Shown: in pieces, positions 1 to 9,700 of the stretch
How the letters are laid out: every line of letters begins with the position of its first letter
Numbering within the stretch: position 1 is the first letter of the stretch
NCBI RefSeq assembly: GCF_002251945.1
Contig: NZ_NDHW01000181.1
Span: forward strand, 1-57,914
Length of the DNA stretch: 57,914 nt
Direction of reading: 5' to 3'
Source: Pseudanabaena sp. SR411
Lineage (GTDB): Bacteria; Cyanobacteriota; Cyanobacteriia; Pseudanabaenales; Pseudanabaenaceae
Notes under the pieces: model-generated
The model's database searches: none
What the model saw: the letters and a program-made list of their open reading frames with translations, nothing else
What the model was told of the DNA's origin: nothing
Position numbers and translations under genes: made by a program

Positions 1-113
1 TATGGTTATCAGGTGTGGCGATTGATTGGGATGCTTTTTATCAAGATGAAAGGCGTTATCGAGTGCCTTTACCGACATATCCTTTTGAACGTCAACGCTT
101 TTGGATTGAGCCT
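1..113 (+). repeat. 113-bp exact direct repeat, copy 1 (AT/KR boundary of PKS)
   Basis: Bases 1-113 are identical to 4682-4794. They code for the end of the AT domain and the post-AT linker. Because copy 1 begins at the window edge, the identical stretch may extend further upstream. Identity stops abruptly at 114 (a versus c), after which the two PKS genes diverge strongly. Confidence 0.97.
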
Positions 114-2126
114 AGTTCTGCTTCTGCTCAGGTTTTGCAAAGTCAAGCGATCGCAACCTTAACTAGCAAAAAATCTGATATTGCCGATTGGTTCTATGTT
201 CCTTGTTGGAAGCAAACTATACCGCACCTAGCGCTCGCAAAGTCACCAGAGGAAATTAAATCAGATTGTTGGTTGGTATTTACCGATACATTGGGCTTAG
301 GAAAGAGCCTTGTGGAGAAGTTGAAACAACAAAATCATCGAATTATTACGGTTGAGATTGGCGATCGCTTTAACAAGCTTGATGAAGATCACTATGTTAT
401 TGACTTGTACCAAAATGATACTTATGTTGATTTGATCGCCTCACTAAAAGATAGTAACAACCTTCCACAGAAAATTTTACACTTGTGGAGCTTGAGCCTT
501 GACAGCAAGGAACTTTCTGGCGAGGAGTTTAGACAAGCTCAGTCCTATGGCTTTTATAGCTTAATATTCTTGGCACAGGCATTTGACAAACAACAGATTA
601 TTGAGCATATCCAAATCACAGTTATCTCTAACAATCTCCAACTAGTGACAGGAGAAGAAACATTATGTCCTGAAAAAGCAACCTTACTTGCAGCCTGCAA
701 AGTGATTTCCCAAGAATACCCGCATCTAAGCTGTCAAAGCATTGACGTGGTACGTCCTATTGATGGCTTACCATCAGAGCGATTAGTTGAGCAATATCTA
801 ACTGAAATCACCACCCAAAGTAACGATCCTGCGATCGCTTATCGAGGGAATCATCGTTGGAGCCAATCGTTTGAAGCAATCAGATTAGAGCCTACCCCAA
901 AACAAATCCCATTGCGACAACGGGGAGTTTATCTGATTACAGGTGGACTAGGTAAAATTGGTCTGACCCTAGCTGAATATCTAGCGCGATCGCATCAAGT
1001 GAAACTAATTCTCATTGGACGTTCGGGACTACCACCCAGAGATGTTTGGCAGCAATGGTTAGCAACCCATGATATTAACAATCTCACTAGTCAAAAGATT
1101 CGGAAAATTGCACAATTGGAATCTATGGGATCTGAGATCTTGATCGTTCGAGCAGATGTCACCAATAAAGAGCAGATGCAAGTCGCGATCGCAGAAAGTG
1201 AAATCCAGTTAGGAGCAATTAATGGGGTCATTCATGCCGCAGGCTTTTTAGCACAAGATGCTTTTGACGAAATTGCTAAGCTGAGTCCAGTAGATTGTGA
1301 AAAACACTTTCAATCTAAAGTCTATGGGCTTTTGGTTTTAAATGATTTATTAAAAGGGAGAAAGCTTGATTTTGGACTGTTAATGTCATCATTATCGTCA
1401 ATCCTTGGTGGGCTGGGTTTTGCGGCTTACTCGGCTGCCAACCTCTTTATGGATAGTTTTGCCAACAGTCACCAACATATTCCTTGGAAATGTCTCAATT
1501 GGGATACTTGGCAATTTGATCTAGATGCAAATCATTCGTCTTCAAATTCAAGTTTAGTAAAGTTCTCAATGACTGCCGATGAAGGGATAGAAGCTTTTAC
1601 AAGAATTTTATCAACCGCGATCGCCACTCATATTCCTCAAATGATAATCTCAACTGCCGACCTCCAAACAAGGCTGAAACAGTGGACACATAACCCACTG
1701 GAAACAAATATTTCACAACAAAATTCTGTTAAGAAGGTACAAACAACTCGTTACACTAGACCCAATTTATCCAATACTTATATCGCACCTAGAGACGATC
1801 TTGAAAAAACAATTTGCTCAATCTGGCAAGAGCTTTTTAGCTTAGATCGGGTAGGAATTGATGATAATTTTTTCCATCTTGGTGGCGATTCATTTCTGAT
1901 TGTCCAAGCCCGTAGTAAGCTACAATCTGTTTTAAATCAGCCTATTTCCAACGTAGATTTATTTGAGTATTCTACTATCGGCTCCTTGGCAGAGTATATT
2001 AGGCAAGAGAGAAAAGACCAAACGGTTGCACCAAAAATTGAAGATCGAGTGAGCAAACAGCGAGCAGCGATGGAAGAGAGAGCCAGTGAATTAATTAATC
2101 GGAGACAACAAGATCGTGAAGAATAA
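3..2126 (+). CDS. Modular type I polyketide synthase, 3' part (AT tail - KR - ACP)
   Basis: The frame is open from the window edge, so this is the C-terminal part of a larger PKS; the GTG at 15 is not its real start. The first ~35 residues are the end of an acyltransferase and its post-AT linker (PLPTYPFERQRFW). A ketoreductase follows, with NADPH motif ITGGLGKIG and the catalytic Ser/Tyr/Asn set in SSLSSILGG and AAYSAANLF. An acyl carrier protein then carries the phosphopantetheine Ser in LGGDSF (codon 1890-1892). It would extend a polyketide by one unit and reduce the beta-keto group. The KR lacks an obvious LDD or Trp signature, so hydroxyl stereochemistry cannot be typed. The C-terminal tail is charged and helical (about 45 residues) and probably docks to the next protein. 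It overlaps the following PKS gene by 11 bases. Confidence 0.93.
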   Translation, partial: WLSGVAIDWDAFYQDERRYRVPLPTYPFERQRFWIEPSSASAQVLQSQAIATLTSKKSDIADWFYVPCWKQTIPHLALAKSPEEIKSDCWLVFTDTLGLGKSLVEKLKQQNHRIITVEIGDRFNKLDEDHYVIDLYQNDTYVDLIASLKDSNNLPQKILHLWSLSLDSKELSGEEFRQAQSYGFYSLIFLAQAFDKQQIIEHIQITVISNNLQLVTGEETLCPEKATLLAACKVISQEYPHLSCQSIDVVRPIDGLPSERLVEQYLTEITTQSNDPAIAYRGNHRWSQSFEAIRLEPTPKQIPLRQRGVYLITGGLGKIGLTLAEYLARSHQVKLILIGRSGLPPRDVWQQWLATHDINNLTSQKIRKIAQLESMGSEILIVRADVTNKEQMQVAIAESEIQLGAINGVIHAAGFLAQDAFDEIAKLSPVDCEKHFQSKVYGLLVLNDLLKGRKLDFGLLMSSLSSILGGLGFAAYSAANLFMDSFANSHQHIPWKCLNWDTWQFDLDANHSSSNSSLVKFSMTADEGIEAFTRILSTAIATHIPQMIISTADLQTRLKQWTHNPLETNISQQNSVKKVQTTRYTRPNLSNTYIAPRDDLEKTICSIWQELFSLDRVGIDDNFFHLGGDSFLIVQARSKLQSVLNQPISNVDLFEYSTIGSLAEYIRQERKDQTVAPKIEDRVSKQRAAMEERASELINRRQQDREE

Positions 2127-5100
2127 TCAATATAATCAATCGATTAACAGTTCTTTTAATAATTCTCTCAAGGGAGTCGCCATTATTGGCATGGCGGGAC
2201 AATTTCCTAAAGCTGCTGATATTTCGACATTTTGGCAGAACCTTTGTAATGGAGTCGAAGCGATCACCTCATTTACCGATGAAGAACTAATAGCCGCAGG
2301 CATCAGTTTGGATGTATTAAAGCATCCTAATTATGTCAAGTCAGGTTCAGTGCTATCAGAGATTGATCGCTTTGACGCGAAGTTCTTTGGGTACAGCCCT
2401 AGAGAAGCAGAAATGATGGATCCTCAGCATCGAATTCTATTAGAGAATGCATGGCAAGCTCTAGAAAATGCGGGCTATAACTCTAAAACTACTAAAGCAA
2501 GAATTGGCGTTTATGTTGGTTCTAGTATCAGTAATTATTTATTACATAATTTGATCTCTAACCCTCAGCTAATAGAAGAAGCTGGTTGGTCAACTACAAT
2601 CGGGAATAGTCGAGATTTTGTCTCTACGAGAATTTCCTATCAACTAAATTTGCATGGTCCAAGTCTGAGTATCAACACCGCTTGCTCTACTTCTCTTGTC
2701 ACCGTACATTTGGCTTGTCAAGGATTACTAAATTATCAGTGTGATATGGCTCTAGGAGGAGGTATTACTCTGCGTATTCCTCAACAGGTAGGGTACTTTT
2801 ATCAAGAAGGTGAAATGACATCGCCAGATGGACATTGTCGTCCTTTTGATGTGAAGGCACAAGGCACAGTTTTTGGTAGTGCAGTGGGTTTGGTAGTATT
2901 AAAGCGATTGGAGGATGCTGTAGCTGATGGCGATCATATTTATGCAGTCATCAAAGGCTCAGCAATTAATAATGACGGTTCGCAAAAAGTGGGCTACACA
3001 GCTCCGAGTGTCACAGGTCAAGCGGAAGTAATTTTAGAAGCTCAAGCTCTCGCAGGACTTGATCCAGAAACAATTTCCTATGTAGAAGCCCACGGAACAG
3101 GTACTGTTTTAGGCGACCCGATTGAAATAAGGGCGCTAACTCAAGCGTTTCGGGCTAAGACAGCCAAAACGGGTTTCTGTGCGATCAGCTCATTAAAGTC
3201 TAACATCGGTCATGTGGATGCGGCTTCAGGTGTAGCGGGGCTGATCAAGACAGTTCTGTCCTTAAAACATAAGCAGATTCCACCCACATTACACTTTGAG
3301 AATCCGAATCCTGACATCGACTTTGCCAATAGTCCGTTTTATGTCAATACAGTTTTGAAAGATTGGGAATGGCATAGTACACCTCGTCGGGCGGGTGTGA
3401 GTGCCTTTGGTCTGGGCGGGACAAATGCCCATGTAGTTTTAGAAGAAGCGCCAGAACTAGAAGCATCCTCAGCTTCGCGCCCCTATCAACTATTGCTACT
3501 ATCCGCCAAGACAGATACAGCCCTAGAAACTGCGACTAAAAATCTCGCTACTCATCTCAAAGAGCATCCAGAGATATCGTTAGCAGATGTAGCCTATACC
3601 CTACAAATTGGTCGTCAAGCATTTGACCATCGGCGAATACTAGTCTGCAATAGCCACACTAATGCAATATCAATATTAGAAAATCCCGATCTGCTCCACT
3701 CCCAACATCAAGAATTTCAAAACCGAGGGATAAATTTCCTATTTACAGGACAAGGATCGCAATATGTGAAGATGGGAGAAGGACTCTATCAGCAAGAATC
3801 TATTTTTCGCTCACAGATTGATCGCTGTAGTCAAATCTTGCAACCTGTGATCGGACTCGACCTCAGAGATGTCTTGTATCCTTCAGAAAGCCAAATCGAC
3901 GATATGGCTGTAAAACTGCAAGAAACAGCGATCGCCCAACCAGCAATCTTTGCCATAGAGTATGCACTAGCACAACAGTGGATAGCATGGGGAATCAAAC
4001 CCAAAGCAATGATTGGGCATAGTCTGGGTGAGTACGTAGCCGCCTGTATTGCAGGAGTCTTTTCATTAGAGGATGCACTCAGGCTGGTGGCGATTAGAGG
4101 CAAACTAATGCAAGCCTTACCAAAAGGAAAAATGCTATCTATATCTCTACCCGAAGCAGAAATCAAGCCTTTCTTAAACAAAGACATATCTCTAGCCGCA
4201 ATAAACGCCACTAATCTAGTAGTTGTTTCGGGAACTATAGAAGCGATCGCACGATTAGAGCAGCAACTACAGGAACTTAGTATTGAATATCGTCAGTTAC
4301 ATACCTCCCATGCCTTTCATTCAGCGATGATGGAGCCAATGTTAGATGACTTCAGGAATGAGATCGAAAAAATTAAATTGAGCATTCCGAAGATCCCTTA
4401 TATTTCCAATGTCTCGGGGACTTGGATTACTGAAGCTCAAACGACTGACCCAGAATACTGGTTAGAGCATATTCGTCAAACAGTGAGATTTGCAGACGGA
4501 TTGGGGACTCTGCTACAGGATCAGGATTCTGTGCTATTAGAAGTAGGAGCAGGGAAGACCTTAAGTACATTAGCAATGCGTCACTCTGCGAGAAATCCAC
4601 AGCAAATTGTCCTGACATCGTTACGGCATCCACAGGAGCAGAGAGCGGATCTGGAGGTATTGCTGAGGACTCTGGGGCAATTATGGTTATCAGGTGTGGC
4701 GATTGATTGGGATGCTTTTTATCAAGATGAAAGGCGTTATCGAGTGCCTTTACCGACATATCCTTTTGAACGTCAACGCTTTTGGATTGAGCCTCCAAAG
4801 TCACCTTCTCAAGATGTGATTAGTCAACCAGTAAAACCATTGATTAAGAAGAATTTAGATGTTTCTGATTGGATTTACAGCCCTGCTTGGAAATCAACGA
4901 TTATTCCTGAACTTAAAGAAGTATTACCATCACTTTATCTTGTGTTTATAGATGAAGTCGGATTAGGGGATAAATTTATTCAAAAGCTAGAGGCTTCACA
5001 ACATCAAGTAATTACCGTAAAAATTGGCTCTAACTTTGCAAGATTAGCTGATCGCCGTTACATGATCGATCCTAGTCAAGCTAAGGACTACGAATCGCTG

Positions 5101-6777
5101 ATCGAGGCATTGCGGCAACTTAATCAATTACCTGATCAAATTGTGCATTTATGGAATGTCACTGCACAGATCTCTAGCGAAGGAGAAGAAGCGATCGCTA
5201 CAGCCCAAACCATTGGACTATATAGCTTACTTTTCTTAACTCAGGCGATCGTTAAGTATGCGATTTCCAGCAAATTAAAGCTAACGGTGATTTCTAATAA
5301 TATGCAGTCGGTAACGGGGCAAGAAACGATTCAACCTGAAAAAGCATCTTTATTGGGGGCTTGTAAAGTAATTCCCCAAGAATATGCCAATATTCGCTGT
5401 CAGAGCATTGATATTGCTTTAGCAGATGTTATAGATGTCAATAGTTGGCAAACTCAGAAATTGATTGATAATATCTATGCCGATCTTACTGGCAATATCA
5501 GCGAACCAGTAGTCGTATACCGAGCAAATCGCCGATGGATTCAAACCTATGAGCCAGTCAAATTAGAGAAGTCACAATCTAATTCGTCACGATTGAAGAA
5601 GGGTGGCTTGTACCTGATTACTGGTGGTTTAGGAAGCATTGGCTTAATACTTGCCGAGCATCTAGCACTCACTTGTCAGGCAAAATTATTATTAGTTGGG
5701 CGATCGCCTTTTCCTGCAAAATCTGAATGGCAGCAATGGCTAGCCACCCATAGCCCCGAAGATCCAATTAGTCAGAAAATTCAAAAATTGCAAACCATTA
5801 CGAATCTTGGTTCTGAAGTATTTATTGCTAGAGCCGACGTTGCTAATCTCGATCAGATGTTAGCTATCTTTGCGGAAGTTAACCAGAAATGGGGCGCAAT
5901 TAATGGTGTGATCCATGCGGCTGGGGTTCTTACTGAACAAGCATTTCAAGAAATTAGGTTGCTTGATCGCCTAAACTGTGAGCAACAGTTACGCCCCAAG
6001 GTTGATGGGCTATTGGTTTTAGAGCAAATCTTGCGATCGCAAAATATCGATTTTTGCTTGCTGTTCTCTTCCTTATCTGCGGTGTTAGGCGGACTAGGAT
6101 ATTTCGCCTATGCCGCCGCAAATCTATTTATGGATGCCTTTACTCAGCAACAGCAGCAGACAAATCCTACTCCTTGGATCGCGATTAACTGGGATAGTTG
6201 GCAGTTTCAAGAATTAAGTGATTTGTCCAATGCTAATAACCAAGATTTGGGAATATCACCTAAGCAAGGAATGGAGGTATTCCAACTCATTCTCGAACAA
6301 GATTCTCTCAATCAAGTAGTTGTCTCAACAGGGAATCTCCATCAAAGGCTCAATCAATGGATTTATGAGAATAAACTCGAACAACTTGATCGTAAACAAC
6401 CAGCAATGCAGGAAAAAGCAAATTCTGCTTTTTCAGTTCATTCCCGACCTAATTTGTCTAATTCCTATGTTGCTCCTCAAAATGAGATTGAACAACGCCT
6501 TGCAAATATTTGGCAAGATTTTCTCGGAATTAGCCAAATTGGCATTTATGATAATTTCTTTGAATTAGGAGGAGATTCTTTACTGATTACGAGAATTATC
6601 TCGCGATTGCGAGAAGTATTTCAACTAGAGTTAAGCCATCGCGATCTATTTGAAAATCCAACCTTATCGGGGTTAGGACAAATTATTGAGTCAGCAAATG
6701 AGTTAGCAAAATTGCAGAGTATGGAACCTAAGCTTGCTAACTCAGAAACAGCAAAATTAATAGAAGGTGAGCTATGA
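2116..6777 (+). CDS. Type I polyketide synthase module, KS-AT-KR-ACP
   Basis: Complete 1553-residue elongation module. KS is at about 18-445, with active-site Cys190 (NTACSTS) and His326 and His366 (EAHGTGT, NIGHVDAA). AT is at about 540-860, with nucleophile Ser636 (GHSLGEY) and a HAFH motif at 732-735, which by family knowledge indicates malonyl-CoA. KR is at about 1165-1370, with ITGGLGSIG and SSLSAVLGG...YAAAN. ACP has Ser1488 (LGGDSL). There are no DH or ER domains, so the added unit should end as a beta-hydroxyl. The GTG start at 2116 overlaps the upstream PKS by 11 bases, with GGAG at 2100-2103. The stop overlaps the NRPS start as ATGA. The last residues (AKLIEGEL) are short and acidic, consistent with a linear docking motif for the TubC-like domain of the next protein. 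Confidence 0.97.
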   Translation: MKNNQYNQSINSSFNNSLKGVAIIGMAGQFPKAADISTFWQNLCNGVEAITSFTDEELIAAGISLDVLKHPNYVKSGSVLSEIDRFDAKFFGYSPREAEMMDPQHRILLENAWQALENAGYNSKTTKARIGVYVGSSISNYLLHNLISNPQLIEEAGWSTTIGNSRDFVSTRISYQLNLHGPSLSINTACSTSLVTVHLACQGLLNYQCDMALGGGITLRIPQQVGYFYQEGEMTSPDGHCRPFDVKAQGTVFGSAVGLVVLKRLEDAVADGDHIYAVIKGSAINNDGSQKVGYTAPSVTGQAEVILEAQALAGLDPETISYVEAHGTGTVLGDPIEIRALTQAFRAKTAKTGFCAISSLKSNIGHVDAASGVAGLIKTVLSLKHKQIPPTLHFENPNPDIDFANSPFYVNTVLKDWEWHSTPRRAGVSAFGLGGTNAHVVLEEAPELEASSASRPYQLLLLSAKTDTALETATKNLATHLKEHPEISLADVAYTLQIGRQAFDHRRILVCNSHTNAISILENPDLLHSQHQEFQNRGINFLFTGQGSQYVKMGEGLYQQESIFRSQIDRCSQILQPVIGLDLRDVLYPSESQIDDMAVKLQETAIAQPAIFAIEYALAQQWIAWGIKPKAMIGHSLGEYVAACIAGVFSLEDALRLVAIRGKLMQALPKGKMLSISLPEAEIKPFLNKDISLAAINATNLVVVSGTIEAIARLEQQLQELSIEYRQLHTSHAFHSAMMEPMLDDFRNEIEKIKLSIPKIPYISNVSGTWITEAQTTDPEYWLEHIRQTVRFADGLGTLLQDQDSVLLEVGAGKTLSTLAMRHSARNPQQIVLTSLRHPQEQRADLEVLLRTLGQLWLSGVAIDWDAFYQDERRYRVPLPTYPFERQRFWIEPPKSPSQDVISQPVKPLIKKNLDVSDWIYSPAWKSTIIPELKEVLPSLYLVFIDEVGLGDKFIQKLEASQHQVITVKIGSNFARLADRRYMIDPSQAKDYESLIEALRQLNQLPDQIVHLWNVTAQISSEGEEAIATAQTIGLYSLLFLTQAIVKYAISSKLKLTVISNNMQSVTGQETIQPEKASLLGACKVIPQEYANIRCQSIDIALADVIDVNSWQTQKLIDNIYADLTGNISEPVVVYRANRRWIQTYEPVKLEKSQSNSSRLKKGGLYLITGGLGSIGLILAEHLALTCQAKLLLVGRSPFPAKSEWQQWLATHSPEDPISQKIQKLQTITNLGSEVFIARADVANLDQMLAIFAEVNQKWGAINGVIHAAGVLTEQAFQEIRLLDRLNCEQQLRPKVDGLLVLEQILRSQNIDFCLLFSSLSAVLGGLGYFAYAAANLFMDAFTQQQQQTNPTPWIAINWDSWQFQELSDLSNANNQDLGISPKQGMEVFQLILEQDSLNQVVVSTGNLHQRLNQWIYENKLEQLDRKQPAMQEKANSAFSVHSRPNLSNSYVAPQNEIEQRLANIWQDFLGISQIGIYDNFFELGGDSLLITRIISRLREVFQLELSHRDLFENPTLSGLGQIIESANELAKLQSMEPKLANSETAKLIEGEL
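4682..4794 (+). repeat. 113-bp exact direct repeat, copy 2
   Basis: Identical to bases 1-113. It lies at the end of the AT domain and the post-AT linker of the complete PKS module. See the copy at the window start. Confidence 0.97.
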
Positions 6778-9700
6778 GTTTGATTCAGGATTGGATAAAT
6801 GATCTTAGAGATCGCGGGGTCAAACTATGGGTACAAGGCGATCGCCTTCGCTATAGCGGCTCCGAGGATGTCTTAACCCCACAGTTATTGGCGGAATTGT
6901 CTAAGCACAAAGCCGAAATTATTGCCACGCTCAATCAAAACTTAGCCATCAGCGATCGCGGCAAATTATCGACGATTCAACCAGTTTCCCGTGATCAAAA
7001 TCTACCTCTATCATTTTCTCAACAGCGCCTATGGTTTCTCAATGAGTTAGAGGGAGGAGAAAGCGCAACCTATAACTGGCCAGCCCCAGCGATCGCCTTA
7101 ACAGGTAAATTAGATCCGCAAGTTTTAGTGAAAACGATCTCTGAAATTGTGCGTCGTCATGAGGTTCTCAGGACAACCTTTACGAATATCAATGGTGATA
7201 TTGTCCAAAAAATTCAGCCACCCCTAATCCTTAATATCCCCATTATTGATTTGCAGGCTGAGCCTGAAACTAAACAAGCGATCGCTGTTAAAGAGTTAGC
7301 CGCCGCCGAACGCGCCAAGCCCTTCGATCTCCAACAGGGACCAATTTTTCGTTGCCAGTTAGTACGCTTAAGCGAAACTTCCCATGTCCTAGTTTTAGCA
7401 GTCCACCACATTGCTGCTGATGGCTGGTTTATGGGCATCTTTTTAAAAGAATTTGCTAGTATTTACACAGCCTTTTCCCAAGGTAAACAGTCTCCCTTAC
7501 CTGAGTTGCCAATCCAATATGCTGACTTTGCGGCATGGCAGCGCAATTGGTTGCAAGGCGAGGTTCTCGAACGCCATCTCAAGTACTGGCGACAACAGCT
7601 AGCCCATATTCCGCCCCTGCTAGAATTGCCAACTGATCGCCCACGTCCACCGATCCAAACTTTCCAAGGTAGTAAGGTTTCATTTCAGCTTAGCCTTAGT
7701 CTTACGCAGCAACTCAAGCGCTTAGGACAGCAAAATGGCGCGACCCTATTCATGACTTTATATGCGGCTTTTGCTTTATTACTCTCTCGCTATTGTGGAC
7801 AGACCGATATCGTTATCGGTTCACCGATCGCCAATCGTGATCGCGCCGAAGTCGAAAATCTGCTGGGATTTTTTGTAAATAATTTAGTCTTGCGGATTCA
7901 AATTCAGCAAAATCCTTCTTTTCAAGAACTATTAACTCAAGTTAAAAAAATTGCCCTTGATGCCTACGATCATCAAAGCCTCCCTTTTGAAAAACTAGTT
8001 GAGGAGTTACAACCTGAACGCAATCTCAGCTATCATCCTCTATTTCAGGTGATGTTTATTCTCCAAAACTCACCAACGCAATCGTTAGAAGTGCCAGATT
8101 TGAGCTTGTCAGGGATCGAGGTCGATAGCCACACCACGCAACTAGATCTAACACTAGAAATGCTTGATTCACCTGATGGTTTAGCAGGAAATTTTGAATA
8201 CAATACTGACCTATTTGAGCGCTCGAAAATTGATCGCATGGTTGGACATTTCCAAAATTTCTTAGAAGTGATCGCCATTAATCCAGATCAGCAAATATAC
8301 AACTTGCCCTTACTAACTCAGTTAGAGTCTCAACAAATTCTGATTGATTGGAATGATACAGCCGTTAACTATCCTAAAGATATTTGCTTACATGAACTAG
8401 TTGAAGCCCAAGTTGCACAAACTCCTGATGCGATCGCTGTCACCTATGAAGATCAACAGTTAAGCTATCAAGAACTCAATCAAAAAGCCAATCAGCTTGC
8501 CCATTACCTGCGGAAGCAAGGTGTTAAACCCGATCAACCCGTGGGCATCTGCATAGAACGTTCCTTAGAAATGGTGATTGGGCTATTAGCAATCCTCAAA
8601 GCAGGAGGCGCCTATGTCCCCATCGACCCAACCTATCCCAAAGACCGTTTAGCCTTCATGTTCGCTGACTCTCAGGTGTCAGTGCTACTCACTCAACAGA
8701 AATTGTTAGCACAACTCCCCGAACATACAGCTCAGACTCTTTGTCTGGATTCTGAATGGACTTTATTTGCAGATGAAAGCGATCTCAATCTGCCAAGACT
8801 GAGCAAAGCTGAGCATCTCTGCTACATCATTTATACCTCTGGCTCAACTGGTAAACCCAAGGGAGCGATGAATAACCATCGAGGTGTTGTCAATCGGCTG
8901 CTATGGATGCAGTCAACTTATCAAATTGGCACATCTGACTGCGTACTACAAAAGACTCCTTTTAGCTTTGATGTGTCCGTGTGGGAATTTTTCTGGACGC
9001 TAAGTACAGGCGCGAAATTAGTTGTTGCTAAACCTGAAGGACATAAAGATCCTAGCTATTTAAAACAATTAATCATCCAAGCAGGAATTACCACGTTACA
9101 CTTTGTTCCTTCGATGTTGCAGGTATTTCTAGAAGCGGAAACAGACTTATCAAAATGTTCCAGTCTGAAACGGGTGATCTGTAGTGGAGAAGCATTGCCC
9201 ATTGATCTGCAACGTCGCTTCTTTGAGCGTTTGGATTGTGAGCTACATAATCTCTATGGTCCCACGGAAGCTGCTATAGATGTTAGTTATTGGCAATGTC
9301 AAGCCAGTAGTCATCTAAGTACAGTCCCAATTGGTAAACCTGTTGCCAATACGCAACTATATGTTCTCGATAACTACCTGCAACCAGTGCCGATTGGTGT
9401 GGCAGGGGAATTACATATTGGTGGCGTGCAGGTCGGTAGAGGCTATCTCAATCGTCCTGAATTGACTGCGGAGAAATTTATTCACGATCCTTTTAGCTCA
9501 GATCCTGATGCGAGGCTATACAAAACTGGCGATCGCGTCCGCTATTTAACAGATGGCTCGATTGAGTATTTAGGGCGGATTGATTTTCAAGTGAAGTTGC
9601 GGGGCTTTCGCATTGAATTAGGTGAAATTGAGGCGACCTTAGCTCAATATTCTCCAGTTAATCAGGCAGTGGTAACTGTGGATCACCATCAGTCTAGCGA

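Noticed and set aside
15-17. GTG as start of the first PKS gene
   Set aside because: The frame is open to the window edge and the codons before it continue the AT-domain sequence shared with 4682 onward.
3831-4211. 126-residue antisense frame inside the PKS
   Set aside because: It is a shadow of the AT-domain coding sequence; no start signal or family resemblance.
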